A DNA stretch of 50,635 nucleotides from Levilactobacillus koreensis JCM 16448 (lineage in GTDB: Bacteria; Bacillota; Bacilli; Lactobacillales; Lactobacillaceae), in contig NZ_AZDP01000120.1 in NCBI RefSeq assembly GCF_001435525.1, positions 30,287-80,921 of the forward strand. Direction: 5' to 3'. This document shows, one piece after another, positions 16,709-25,440 of this stretch. Every line of letters starts with the position of its first letter. The stretch's first letter is position 1. Both the position numbers and the translations under genes were made by a program. The notes under the pieces are model-generated. The model was not told where the DNA came from. It saw only the letters and a program-made list of their open reading frames with translations, and searched no databases.

Positions 16709-18103
16709 ATGCGTAAAGAAAAAATTGACCCCCGGGTCGTTGGTGCGGTGCTGGCGACGGGCTTGATGTCGCTTAGCGGGGTCATCGTTGAGACGGCCAT
16801 GAACATTACGTTCCCGACCCTGATGAAGCAGTTTCACGTCACAACGGGCACGGTGCAATGGATGACGACCCTGTACCTGTTGATTGTGGCTTGTATCGTG
16901 CCCATTTCGTCTTACTTGAAACGGCGCTTTAAGCTGAAGCAACTCTTCGTGGTCGCTAACCTGCTCTTTATTGTGGGCCTGCTGACGGATGCCTGCGCTA
17001 CAACGTTTCCATTGCTACTGTTGGGCCGGGCGATTCAAGGCGTCGGCACGGGAATTGCCTTGCCCCTGATGTTCAATATTATTCTAGAACAGGTACCACT
17101 GAGTCGAATTGGGATGATGACTGGGGTGGGCACCCTGATCACTGCCGTGGGACCGGCGATTGGACCGACTTACGGTGGCTTACTGGTGACCCACTTGAAC
17201 TGGCGGTACATCTTCTGGATTTTATTGCCGTTCCTGATTGTTTCATTTTTTGTGGGTCTCAAGACGATTAAGCAGGTCAGTGAAACGGCCCCGGAACGCT
17301 TCGACTTTCTCAGCATGCTGGGGGTCGTCGTGACCTTTAGTGGCTTGATCTTTGGGTTTAGCTCGCTCAGTACCCAGTCGTTTCTCAGTTGGTCGGTTGG
17401 CGGTAGCCTTCTTGTGGGAATCTTGGGCTTAGTCTTTTTCGTCCAGCGGTCTCGGCACAGCGTCCACCCGTTGATTCAACTGGCGGCAGTAACGAATCCA
17501 GCGTTCGCTTGGCATTTGCTGGCGTTCTTCATGCTCCAGATTACCGCACTGGGGCTGTCATTTGTGCTGCCTAACTACCTTCAGTTAGTGGACCAGCAAT
17601 CGGCATTTACCGCCGGCTTGGTCGTCCTACCAGGGGCCCTGATTGGCGCGGCGTTTTCACCGATCGGCGGTCATATCTTGGACCGTTTCGGTGCGAAACG
17701 GCCAATTCTGCTCGGCCTCGGTCTGGTCGTGGTCACGTTGCTGCTGATGGCGGTATTTGCCCGGCAACTTAATTTGTGGGCCATTCTTGGAATCTATGTG
17801 GGCTACATGATTGGCATCGGTTCCGCATTCGGGAATATCATGACGGATGGCTTGAAGCAGCTGTCAACTGACTTGAAGGCCGATGGGAACGCGCTGATGA
17901 ACGCCATGCAACAATTCGCCGGTGCCATGGGAACGGCCATCTGTGCGGCCATTATTGCGGCCAGCCAGGCGGGAACCGTTGGTAGCACTGCCAGTAAAAC
18001 AGCGGCCGGCTCACAATGGGCGCTCCTGTTTCTGGTAATCGTGGCTGTCGTCTCCTGGTTAGGGATGGCCGTGGCTTTTCGGTTGAATCGGATAAAGTCG
18101 TAG
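16709..18103 (+). CDS. MFS drug-exporter, DHA2 (EmrB/QacA-like) family
   Basis: A 464-residue major facilitator with about 13-14 predicted helices. It has the DHA2-type start (ETAMNITFPTLMKQFHVTTGTVQWMTTLYLL), the motif C region GVGTLITAVGPAIGPTYGG and a loop motif YLKRRFKLKQLF near residue 70. Family members export toxic compounds or drugs using the proton gradient. ATG 16709 follows GAAAGGGAG. The coupling to a MarR regulator with a visible operator supports inducible efflux. The substrate cannot be read from sequence. Confidence 0.9.
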   Translation: MRKEKIDPRVVGAVLATGLMSLSGVIVETAMNITFPTLMKQFHVTTGTVQWMTTLYLLIVACIVPISSYLKRRFKLKQLFVVANLLFIVGLLTDACATTFPLLLLGRAIQGVGTGIALPLMFNIILEQVPLSRIGMMTGVGTLITAVGPAIGPTYGGLLVTHLNWRYIFWILLPFLIVSFFVGLKTIKQVSETAPERFDFLSMLGVVVTFSGLIFGFSSLSTQSFLSWSVGGSLLVGILGLVFFVQRSRHSVHPLIQLAAVTNPAFAWHLLAFFMLQITALGLSFVLPNYLQLVDQQSAFTAGLVVLPGALIGAAFSPIGGHILDRFGAKRPILLGLGLVVVTLLLMAVFARQLNLWAILGIYVGYMIGIGSAFGNIMTDGLKQLSTDLKADGNALMNAMQQFAGAMGTAICAAIIAASQAGTVGSTASKTAAGSQWALLFLVIVAVVSWLGMAVAFRLNRIKS

Positions 18104-18129
18104 TTGGCAAAAATTTAAATTTTCATTGG

Positions 18130-18167
18130 AAACGGTGGGGCCTGAAACGGCTACCATCGTTTTTTTT
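18130..18167 (+). terminator. Intrinsic terminator of the MarR-MFS operon
   Basis: AAACGGTGG pairs with CCATCGTTT (one wobble) and is followed by a run of eight T. Confidence 0.85.
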
Positions 18168-18315
18168 GTTGCTCCGGGAACCGTTTGCACAAAATGGTCG
18201 TTGGTAGCGCTACTATCTTAACCATGGGAGCACATGTCATGTTCTTTTAGGGTGAGCCGTGCTAGAATTCGTGTCCAATAAAGCCGAAATGGCTGATGAA
18301 AGCGAGGCGACTTGC

Positions 18316-18738
18316 ATGAAATTTGACTGGCGATATGCGTTTCATTCTTTCTGGTTTTTCATGATGTTAATGGTTCTATTGAGCTTAACGACGGCCGTTG
18401 ACAACTTCCACGGCGTCCGCATTGCATTGGGCGTGATCTTTGGTTTCCTAGTCGTAGAAGGTTTGTGGACGTGGCAATACCCTTACTTTAATCGGTTGGG
18501 GCGGCAGGGGAGCACGGCTCTCATCAATTTAGGCCTATTCGTTTTCATCGCGGCGTTTACTTTGGCGTTCAAACAAGAGTGGTCGGCAAGCGTTTGGGGA
18601 TTCATGAGCTTCTGGCTCGCTAGCATTGGTGGTACGATGGACGGCTACTTAGCACGACCGACCACGATTCTAGTTTGGCAGACCCGCGGTGACCTCCGGA
18701 AAAAGGCGGAGATTCTACAGAATTCTTCGCGACTGTAA
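18316..18738 (+). CDS. Four-helix membrane protein of unknown function
   Basis: A 140-residue protein with four hydrophobic helices, at about residues 11-30, 34-52, 66-86 and 92-110, and a basic C-terminal tail. I do not recognise the family. I take ATG 18316, which has GAGG eight bases upstream, over the longer frame from 18259, whose extra residues are hydrophilic and lack a ribosome site. The gene stands alone and is followed by a terminator of the GTCTGGG type. No role can be proposed from context. Confidence 0.7.
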   Translation: MKFDWRYAFHSFWFFMMLMVLLSLTTAVDNFHGVRIALGVIFGFLVVEGLWTWQYPYFNRLGRQGSTALINLGLFVFIAAFTLAFKQEWSASVWGFMSFWLASIGGTMDGYLARPTTILVWQTRGDLRKKAEILQNSSRL

Positions 18739-18800
18739 AAAAATAAGCGTGAGATACGCGGCGGCTAACTGTCTTGTGGCGTATTGGATGATCCTTTTTC

Positions 18801-18875
18801 GGGAGTCTGGGGCAAAAGTCTCGGGCTCCTTTTGCGCGCTCCGAACTTGTATTGCTGAAACGTGGGGCAGAAGGC
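18801..18875 (+). repeat. Terminator-linked repeat (family 2), copy 1
   Basis: An intrinsic terminator (GGGAGTCTGGGGC with GTCTCGGGCTCC, then four T; 18801-18833) is followed by a conserved tail containing ATTGCTGAAACGTGGGGC and AGAAGGCA. The same terminator-plus-tail combination occurs at 44757-44832, and the tail alone occurs near 48618-48648. Confidence 0.65.
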
Positions 18876-18893
18876 ATCGAGTTAGGGCGATGT

Positions 18894-18927
18894 AAAAAAA
18901 TCTCACCGCCAAGGATAGACGGTGAGA
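18894..18927 (-). terminator. Minus-strand intrinsic terminator, separated from its gene by element C
   Basis: Read on the minus strand, TCTCACCG pairs with CGGTGAGA and is followed by seven T. The nearest minus-strand gene is the small gene ending at 19261. Element C was inserted between them, and its target duplication overlaps that gene's stop codon. Confidence 0.8.
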
Positions 18928-18941
18928 CCAGCGAGTTAATC

Positions 18942-19261
18942 TTTAGGTTCTAAAGGTTGAAAGTTCCAAAATACCAGCCATACCTGCTCTAGCAATAATC
19001 GTGAACCTAAAACTAGGTAACCTGGTAGGGCCTTCGCCTTACCTCTCGGCTTACACAGTGTGCGTAGACGACGGAGATAATGACTGTAGCAGTCGTTATC
19101 GATTGGACCGAAAACGCTAAATCTCCAAGTTTTTCGACTGTTGTCGCGGTAAAGCACAGTCAGAGCCGGAGTGCGGCAATTTCACACTATCTTAACGGTG
19201 CGAATCCTTGCCAATACTGGGATGAGACAGATATTTTATCTTTCAACCTTTAGTTTAGGTT
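18942..19261 (+). mobile_element. CTAAAGG-family element copy C with 8-bp target duplication
   Basis: A complete element, 304 bp (18950-19253), with perfect 14-base inverted ends CTAAAGGTTGAAAG and CTTTCAACCTTTAG. It is flanked by the direct repeat TTTAGGTT at 18942-18949 and 19254-19261. It has no coding capacity and lacks both the 134-bp cassette and the inner hairpin core present in copies A and B, so it is the simplest long form. Confidence 0.93.
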
Positions 19262-19512
19262 TAGTAAGCAGCGTTATAAGTCCAGTCGTACGAGAGGAGT
19301 TGGTGAAATCGTTCTCCAATCGGTACCCACAGCTTGGCCTTGGCGATGCTAGCGATGGATTCCCAGAACAGCGGGTCCTTTCGCTCTTTTTCGCTAAGGT
19401 TAATGTTGACGTAACTCCCGGCTTCCGTTTTCGCAATCACGTAGGGGTAGAACACCTTAGTAATTTGGGCGGGAGTAATCGTATGAATTTTTGGGTTGTC
19501 ATCAATCAGCAT
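19261..19512 (-). CDS. Small conserved-looking cytoplasmic protein of unknown function
   Basis: An 83-residue protein, mixed in character, with several aromatic residues (Phe/Tyr/Trp) and no signal peptide or membrane segment. The start is good: AAAGGAAG lies about eight bases before the ATG at 19512. I do not recognise a family. Element C is inserted exactly at its 3' end: the first base of the right target duplication series ends inside the stop codon (19261-19263), so the reading frame is unharmed. Its likely terminator now lies 330 bases away at 18894-18927. Confidence 0.65.
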   Translation of the reverse strand: MLIDDNPKIHTITPAQITKVFYPYVIAKTEAGSYVNINLSEKERKDPLFWESIASIAKAKLWVPIGERFHQLLSYDWTYNAAY

Positions 19513-19621
19513 ATCGAACGCTTCCTTTCAATTTATAAACCTAGTATATCGAGAAAAGGTAAAGGAAACTATCACCTTTGATTAAGGATTTGCTGAGAAT
19601 CTCTTAGTTTTTGAATGCTGA

Positions 19622-19855
19622 CTAAAGGTTGAAAGATGAATTGTCTGTTTTAGACCAGGAGTAGCATGAATCGATACCGCTAAAGTTAGTATAAATTGGC
19701 CGCAGTGCGGCTGCTAGGGATTCGGCCTGCTGTGGGGACGTTTCAGACTGGAAGAACACCAGTCTTCTCGCTCGCTTTTAAGCCGTAAAAAACACGCGTC
19801 TTAAAAGTCGCCCATGGTGGTCGGTAAGGCGAAGGGCTTCACTATGTTGTCAAGC
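19622..19855 (-). mobile_element. CTAAAGG-family element copy D, one end lost
   Basis: Begins with a perfect CTAAAGGTTGAAAG at 19622-19635. It then carries the family core in the orientation opposite to A and B: hairpin GACTGG/CCAGTC with loop AAGAACA, and hairpin CTTTTAAG/CTTAAAAG holding a CG(T)/(G)CG stem. It ends in GGTAAGGCGAAGGG, within about 10 bases of the stop codon of the histidine kinase. The second terminal repeat and the target duplication are gone. Confidence 0.8.
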
Positions 19856-19856
19856 A

Positions 19857-21221
19857 CTAGCTGTTAGTTGCCCGGTTCAAAGTCACCGTGAAGCAACTGC
19901 CGTGCGGGTCGTTGTCCGTGACCGCGATGGCTCCTTGGTTGAGCTGTACCAGTTGGGCCACAATCGCTAAGCCCAGTCCACTCCCCTCAATTTTGTTGGA
20001 GCGTGAGGCGTCGACCCGGTAGAAACGCTCGAAGATGTGCTCCCGGTCGGCAGCCGCGATACCGGGACCGAAGTCGGCAACGGTTAGGGTGGCCGTCGTG
20101 GCCGTTGCGACGACCGTTAAGTTGATCTGCTGGTCTTCCGGTGAGTATTTGTGAGCGTTGTCCAGTAAGGCCACTAAAATTTGATGGAGCATATCCGGGT
20201 CACCGAGGGTCATGGTGGGGTGGTCGGTTCCTTGAAACGTGACGTGTTGCGCGACTAGCGGCTGGTAATGGTCGACGACCCCACGTACCAGGGCGGAGAG
20301 GTCTAGGGGCTGTAACGCGACCTCGGCCCGGTCCGCGCGGGATAAATGGAGGAGGTTTTCAATCAAGTGTTGCATTCGCAGGGACTCCTGGTCGATGAAC
20401 CCTAGGGATTCGGGGATGACCTCAGGGTGCTTGTCGCCACGGCGTTCGATCAGTTTAACGTTGCCCCGGATGGTTGCGATGGGCGTTCGTAGTTCGTGGG
20501 AGGCATCCGAGATAAACTGCCGCTCCCGTTCCAAACGGCCATTTTGCGCAGCCAAAAGTTGGTTGAAATCCTTGGCCAGCTGGGAAACCTCGACGGGCTC
20601 CGTGGGTTGCGGTAATTTTGGCTGGGTCGTTTCGGGGGTAGCTGCTGCGGCCTGGGCAGCTTCGGCCAACTCGATGGTCGGGGCGCTGATGCGGTCAGCT
20701 AGCCGGCGCACGAAGAATAGTCCGATCAGGAGACTCAGGCCGATAGCGATGATGATCACGGCAATCAGGACGTGGAGGTTGCCGATAAGCACGTGCATGC
20801 CGATGAAGAGCGAGTATGTGCGACCGTTCGTTTTTAACGTTTCTGAGAAGTACAGGCCCCAATTTTTGATGTAGACCAGATGGGTAAAGGGAATCGACCA
20901 CGAATTGGCCTTGGCCAGACTGGTGGTACGGGGCAGGAGGGAGGTGGTGCTCCCGTCGGCATTTTTAATTAGGACAAACGTGTTGTGAGAATTGAGGCCG
21001 CTGGTCCGGTTGACCGTCAGCCAGTCGTTAAAATTACTGACCTGCGTTGTTTGCAGGCTGGCACTTAGCTTGGCGGCTTGGTCCTGCGCGCGGAACAGCT
21101 GGTCGACGCTCAACGTGATCGTTACGGTGAGGACGATGACGACGCCGACGACCAGTAGAAGGCGGGTAAACGAATCGCGAATGATATCCGCGTAAGTTCG
21201 CGGTGGGTGGTTAGCGCTCAT
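19857..21221 (-). CDS. Sensor histidine kinase
   Basis: A 454-residue membrane sensor kinase. It has one N-terminal helix (about 16-36), an extracellular sensor of about 110 residues, a second helix (about 145-167), a HAMP linker, a HisKA domain with SDASHELRTPIATIRGN, and an HATPase domain with LLDNAHKYS (N box), VADFGPGI (G1) and GSGLGLAI (G2). It should phosphorylate the OmpR-type regulator encoded just upstream. The start is ATG 21221, which overlaps the end of the regulator gene by 11 bases and uses AAGGAAG. Translational coupling is likely. Structured element D begins almost at its stop codon, replacing any native terminator. Confidence 0.93.
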   Translation of the reverse strand: MSANHPPRTYADIIRDSFTRLLLVVGVVIVLTVTITLSVDQLFRAQDQAAKLSASLQTTQVSNFNDWLTVNRTSGLNSHNTFVLIKNADGSTTSLLPRTTSLAKANSWSIPFTHLVYIKNWGLYFSETLKTNGRTYSLFIGMHVLIGNLHVLIAVIIIAIGLSLLIGLFFVRRLADRISAPTIELAEAAQAAAATPETTQPKLPQPTEPVEVSQLAKDFNQLLAAQNGRLERERQFISDASHELRTPIATIRGNVKLIERRGDKHPEVIPESLGFIDQESLRMQHLIENLLHLSRADRAEVALQPLDLSALVRGVVDHYQPLVAQHVTFQGTDHPTMTLGDPDMLHQILVALLDNAHKYSPEDQQINLTVVATATTATLTVADFGPGIAAADREHIFERFYRVDASRSNKIEGSGLGLAIVAQLVQLNQGAIAVTDNDPHGSCFTVTLNRATNS

Positions 21222-21912
21222 TGGCATCATCTTCCTTTAGGGTGTAGCCCACACCACGAATCGTGTGGAAAAGGTGGGGCGCGTCATGGGTATCAATCTT
21301 ATTACGGAGGTAGCCAATGTAGACGTCGACCACGTTTTGCTGGCCGAGAAAGTCGACGCCCCAAACGTTGTCGAGCAACTCGTCACGGGTGAAGACCTGA
21401 CCGGGATGCTGCATGAGAAATAGGAGCAGGTCATATTCACGTTGCGTCAGTTGTAGCGCCACACCGCCGCGATCGACCTGCCGGGTCTTGGTGATGAGCG
21501 TGAGGTCGGCGAGGTGGTAGGCCTGGTCTAAGCCACTCTGATGGGCAGTTCGCCGTTGGATGACGCGGATACGGGCGAGCAGTTCTTCGATTTCAAATGG
21601 CTTGGTGATGTAGTCGTCCGCACCGTTGTCGAGGCCGGTAACTTTATCGCCTAAGTAGTCCCGGGCCGTCATCATGATCACGGGAAGCTCATCGTGTTTA
21701 CGGATGCGGCGAAGGACTTCCATGCCATCCATCTTAGGGAGCATCCAGTCGAGCAGAACCAATAGAAGATGATCTTTTTCGCGCTGGTAGGTTTCCCAAG
21801 CGGCTTCCCCATCGGTGGCAGTCAAAACGTCAAAGTCCTCAAAGGTGAGCTCCTTGGCAACGTAACTGGCAAGACCTTCTTCGTCTTCAACCAGTAGAAT
21901 TGTGTTTTTCAT
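21211..21912 (-). CDS. OmpR/PhoB-family response regulator
   Basis: A 233-residue two-component regulator. The receiver (about 1-120) has the acidic pair in LVEDEEG, the phospho-acceptor Asp in LVLLDWMLPKMDG and Lys in DYITKPFEIEELLARI. The C-terminal winged helix (about 135-230) has QLTQREYDLLLFLMQHPGQVFTRDELLDNVWG. It pairs with the histidine kinase that follows. ATG 21912 has AAAGGAGTG nine bases before it. Two identical TAAATTTAA sites lie upstream (21959 and 21993) and could be binding sites for autoregulation or for control of the divergent exported protein. Confidence 0.94.
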   Translation of the reverse strand: MKNTILLVEDEEGLASYVAKELTFEDFDVLTATDGEAAWETYQREKDHLLLVLLDWMLPKMDGMEVLRRIRKHDELPVIMMTARDYLGDKVTGLDNGADDYITKPFEIEELLARIRVIQRRTAHQSGLDQAYHLADLTLITKTRQVDRGGVALQLTQREYDLLLFLMQHPGQVFTRDELLDNVWGVDFLGQQNVVDVYIGYLRNKIDTHDAPHLFHTIRGVGYTLKEDDANER

Positions 21913-21958
21913 TAGTGGCGACACTCCTTTAGTAGCGGATAATTAGAGATGGAAAGGT

Positions 21959-22001
21959 TAAATTTAATGGTTAGGCGGAAAATTTGAGCGTCTAAATTTA
22001 A
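21959..22001. promoter_or_regulatory. Pair of TAAATTTAA sites between divergent genes
   Basis: Two identical 9-base sites, at 21959-21967 and 21993-22001, lie 34 bases apart between the two-component operon and the divergent exported protein. Further right, GATTAAG (22069-22075) and CTTAATC (22092-22098) form an inverted repeat. OmpR-type regulators use repeated half-sites, so these are candidates. Confidence 0.35.
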
Positions 22002-22185
22002 AATAGCAGAGTGGATAAAGACCCATTTGACGGGCTTACCGGCATGATACCATAGAATCATAATCCTTGATTAAGAAATTCATATATTAAGCTTAATCTA
22101 GATTCAGGATAGCGGGGACTGCGCAATGGTATAACTAATACATCGAAAGCGATAAGCCAAAACAACTAACTGAGGAGTGGTTAAA

Positions 22186-22485
22186 ATGACTAAAATTAAA
22201 TCAATGATGACTAAGGTAATGCTGGGTGCCATGACCGTCACGACCCTGATGGCAACATCCGCTGGGGCTTCGGCTGCAATTCGGCCAACGACTGGGGTGG
22301 CTGCCCCGGAAATCGAACGAACCACGATTACGTTCAACGCCCGGCCGGCAACGGAACTCCACCTGACAAAGATCAAACTCAACAAGCGCGTCACGACCAA
22401 GCAGATCTCCAGTCAGGTCCAAACGGCTGTGGATGCCAGCGCCCTCAGTCTGGACCAAAAGCACCAAGATAGTCAGTTGAAATAG
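22186..22485 (+). CDS. Small exported protein with signal peptide
   Basis: A 99-residue protein with a clear Sec signal peptide: basic start MTKIKSMMTK, hydrophobic core, and an Ala-rich cleavage region ending SAGASA near residue 30. The mature part (about 69 residues) is basic and Thr-rich with no cysteine and no sortase motif, so it is probably released or loosely bound to the wall. GAGGAGT precedes ATG 22186. It diverges from a two-component operon, which suggests that it may be a target or a ligand of that system. I do not recognise the family. Confidence 0.75.
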   Translation: MTKIKSMMTKVMLGAMTVTTLMATSAGASAAIRPTTGVAAPEIERTTITFNARPATELHLTKIKLNKRVTTKQISSQVQTAVDASALSLDQKHQDSQLK

Positions 22486-22742
22486 TCGCGGGCTGTCAGG
22501 ATCCGTCCGGTGAGGCGGGCCTGACACGGATTTAGCCAAGTTCCCGTAAAAAGTCGTCCAATGACTTGAGCAAACTTCCTCCAGATAGATAACCTCAAGT
22601 GAAGTACCTCCCCCCTTAAAGTTGACGCGAGCTACTTGAATGAATCGTCCCCTTAACGCGAGTCGACCAACAGAATAGAAGCTGATAGAAGTGGTGATGG
22701 CGAGACCGTTGCTGCTTTTTTAACGTGATGGTACGGATAAAG
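22486..22742. other. Intergenic region with an unassigned hairpin
   Basis: TGTCAGG and CCTGACA pair around 19 bases near 22495-22527, just after the exported protein gene, without a T tract. Nothing else is recognised. Confidence 0.4.
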
Positions 22743-22794
22743 AAAAAAGTCAGTCCCGTAGCTAACTCAGTTGAGTAGTTGCGGGTACTGACTT
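22743..22794 (-). terminator. Minus-strand intrinsic terminator
   Basis: On the minus strand AAGTCAGTACCCG pairs with CGGGACTGACTT (small bulge) and runs into six T. It serves the gene at 22905-23546. Confidence 0.75.
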
Positions 22795-22904
22795 ATGAAT
22801 GGACAAAATTATATTTTCAGCGATACCGACGATTGAGTGCAGGGGTCAACTGAAAGCGTTGATAAATGCAACGGTTATTGTGGTAGAGCACAATTCGCAG
22901 GGGT

Positions 22905-23546
22905 TTAGTGAACCGCGTCAGCCACTGAGACATCACCGTTAACAATCGTTATGATCTGCTTAGGTAGGGGATGCTTAACGATTGCCACAACAGTCGCGGC
23001 CACGTCCGCTCGGGAAATCTTAGTCGTGTCGGCGGTGGCTGGGTCCAAGGTGATCTTGCCGGTAGGGGCGTCGTTGGTCAGAATACCGGGACGGACGATG
23101 GTGTAGTCCAGGTCCGTGCGGTGTTGGAGCCATTGATCGGCGTAGTACTTAGCGACGTAGTAGGGCCGGATGCCAGACTTTTCCCAAAAGGCGCGGTCGT
23201 CGGTACCCATAGCACTAACGATGATGAACCGCTTGATACCAGCCTCTTCCGTGGCAATCATGGACTTGACGGCGCCATCGAGGTCGATATTGAGCGTCAT
23301 GTCGTCGCCGGTGCTGCCGCCAGAACCAGCGGAGAAGACGACCGTGTCCACGTCGTTCATTGCGGGAACCAAGCCATCCGCGGTCCCCATGAGGTCGACC
23401 ATGCGGGGATGACCACCGAGTTTTTCGATGACGGCGGCCTGTTCGGCGTTACGAATCCCACCGTAGACGGTTTCACCAGTTGCAGCGAGCTGTTCGACGA
23501 TGTGTTGACCAACGTGGCCGTGGGCACCGATAATTAATGTTGTCAT
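22905..23546 (-). CDS. NAD(P)-binding atypical SDR protein (NmrA-like)
   Basis: A 213-residue Rossmann protein of the NAD(P)H-binding, atypical SDR group (YwnB/NmrA-like). The dinucleotide loop GAHGHVGQHI is at residues 7-16, a VFSAGSGG strand end lies near 70, and SAMGTDD follows near 112. A YVAKYYAD segment occurs at the position of the catalytic Tyr/Lys, and the substrate region has RPGILT. Such proteins are oxidoreductases or redox sensors, and many are induced by oxidative stress. The start has GGAGG upstream on the minus strand. The gene is alone with its own terminator, and the substrate is unknown. Confidence 0.85.
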   Translation of the reverse strand: MTTLIIGAHGHVGQHIVEQLAATGETVYGGIRNAEQAAVIEKLGGHPRMVDLMGTADGLVPAMNDVDTVVFSAGSGGSTGDDMTLNIDLDGAVKSMIATEEAGIKRFIIVSAMGTDDRAFWEKSGIRPYYVAKYYADQWLQHRTDLDYTIVRPGILTNDAPTGKITLDPATADTTKISRADVAATVVAIVKHPLPKQIITIVNGDVSVADAVH

Positions 23547-23863
23547 AAGAAAACCTCCATTTGTAAGTGAGCTAACTATCTTTAACCATAAGGGTTTTCC
23601 CGCAAAATTTCAGCTAAAGCGACTCGCCAATTGACCTGAAATCGGTGTGTAGCCTAAGGTTGTGGGGATTAAGTTGTCCAAAACCATTTTGTGAAATAGA
23701 TTACGATTCCTTTCAACTGGTTTTTCAGTCTATAAGCCGTATAATAGAGTTAAATCATCCTTAGCAGTTGGTTGGACAGTAAAAATGTAACCGTTTTAAC
23801 CAATAACTTACTGAGTAGCTTGCTGCATGGGGGAGAACATTACAGAAAAGGGGTCGTTTAACA

Positions 23864-25066
23864 ATGGCAACGATTTTAGTTCTAGGTGGCGGATATGGCG
23901 GCATGCGGGCCGTTAAATTTTTGCAGCGGGAAGTTCCAAGTGAGGACCAAATTATTTTAGTCGACAAGTCCGGGACCCACGTTGAAAAGACGAACTTACA
24001 CGAAGTTGCGGCGGGGACCATTGCACCAGATCGCATTACGTACGAAATCAACGACGTTATTGGCAACCGGGTTAAATTTATCCGGGATACCGTCACAAAT
24101 ATCGATATCGACCAGAAGCAAGTTACGCTTGAGAACCATGATCCGCTGACCTATGATTACGTGATCATTGCGCTGGGCTTCCAATCCGAAACGTTTGGCC
24201 TGAAGGGCGCGGCTGAAAATGCCTTACCACTGGAAGACTTGGAGACGGCGGAGGCCATTTACCAACACATTGAGAACAATATCAAGGACTATGCCAAGAC
24301 GCAGGATCCCAATGATTTGCGAATCGCTGTTTGTGGGGCTGGGTTTACTGGAATTGAACTCTTAGGTGAATTGACCCAGTCGATGCCTAAACTGCAGACG
24401 CGTTACAATACGCCAGAAATTAAGATTGCTTGCTTTGAAATGGGGAAGACGATTCTGCCGATGTTTGATAAGTCGCTTGGCGATTACGCCCTGAACTTTC
24501 TGGCAAAGCACGACGTTGAAATGAACTTAGGTGCCGCGATTACCGAAATCAAGCCGGGCGCCGTGGTCTACAAGGATAGCGATGAACAAGAACATGAATT
24601 TGCCTCTAACAACATTGTTTGGACCGTTGGGGTCAGTGGGTCACACATCATTGCGGACTCTGGGTTTAGCCAACGACGGAACAGAGTCGTGGTGCAAGAC
24701 GACTTAACGCTGGAAAATCATCCCGAAGTTTATATTATCGGTGACGTGTCCGCTGTGATGGACCCAGCCAGCAAGCGGCCATACCCAACGACTGCGCAAA
24801 TTGCCTTGGCTTGTGCTTCACACGCGGCTAAAAATATTGGCTTGGCCTTACGCGGACACGAGACGCGACCATTTGTCTACAAATCAAGTGGGACCGTTGC
24901 TTCTTTGAGTGACCGCGATGGGGTCGGCGAAATCTTCAGCAGCAACAAGAAGGTTCACGGCTACATGGCCTCCGCGCTGAAGAAGATCATCACGGACCGT
25001 TCTTTAATGGAAAGTGCCCACCTGAGCACCACGTTAAGCAAGGGCCGGTTCGACCTTTATCATTAA
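23864..25066 (+). CDS. ndh: Type II NADH dehydrogenase (NDH-2)
   Basis: A 400-residue single-subunit flavoprotein. It oxidises NADH and reduces membrane quinone (or another acceptor) without pumping protons. The FAD motif GGGYGGMRAVKFL starts at residue 7, a second nucleotide motif CGAGFTGIELLGEL lies near 160, the FAD-contacting IIGDVSAVMDP near 290, and a Pro-Thr-Ala-Gln (PTTAQIA) motif follows. A C-terminal amphipathic end is expected to hold it at the membrane. The start follows AAAAGGGG. It is monocistronic. Lactobacilli without their own quinones can use external quinone and heme. No cytochrome genes are visible here. Confidence 0.9.
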   Translation: MATILVLGGGYGGMRAVKFLQREVPSEDQIILVDKSGTHVEKTNLHEVAAGTIAPDRITYEINDVIGNRVKFIRDTVTNIDIDQKQVTLENHDPLTYDYVIIALGFQSETFGLKGAAENALPLEDLETAEAIYQHIENNIKDYAKTQDPNDLRIAVCGAGFTGIELLGELTQSMPKLQTRYNTPEIKIACFEMGKTILPMFDKSLGDYALNFLAKHDVEMNLGAAITEIKPGAVVYKDSDEQEHEFASNNIVWTVGVSGSHIIADSGFSQRRNRVVVQDDLTLENHPEVYIIGDVSAVMDPASKRPYPTTAQIALACASHAAKNIGLALRGHETRPFVYKSSGTVASLSDRDGVGEIFSSNKKVHGYMASALKKIITDRSLMESAHLSTTLSKGRFDLYH

Positions 25067-25085
25067 AATTAAATGTGACAGTAGG

Positions 25086-25111
25086 GCCGTGGCGAAATGT
25101 CACGGCTTTTT
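25086..25111 (+). terminator. Intrinsic terminator of ndh
   Basis: GCCGTG pairs with CACGGC around nine bases and is followed by five T. Confidence 0.85.
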
Positions 25112-25440
25112 ATTTGTCGCTACGTGCGGGTACGCGGTGGATGTATTTGGCAAGTTGATGATAAGGAATTGAACACCACGTCGAAGATTCTGATCGGACA
25201 TCGCTCATGAAGTGGGCAGAGTTGGTGTCTGCTGGGGTAAAGTTGGTAGAGAATGCTAAATCGCGTGGTAGCGGGACGGTTAACGGCCGGCAATGGTAAA
25301 TGGGTAAGACTAATAAGAATGTTATGACTAGATGACCTAGTGTCGAATTAATACTTTTTGGTTACAGAATGGAAAATGCGGGGGACAGATTAGCTCACTT
25401 GCTTTTTTAATGGTAAAATAAGGCGAAAAGGGTGATGAGG
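25112..25440. other. Intergenic region, nothing recognised
   Basis: About 330 bases with no credible gene, repeat or RNA fold. Confidence 0.4.

Noticed and set aside
22971-23537. 188-codon plus-strand frame over the NAD(P)-binding protein gene
   Set aside because: It is antisense to a clear Rossmann protein, and the open frame is explained by that gene's codon bias.
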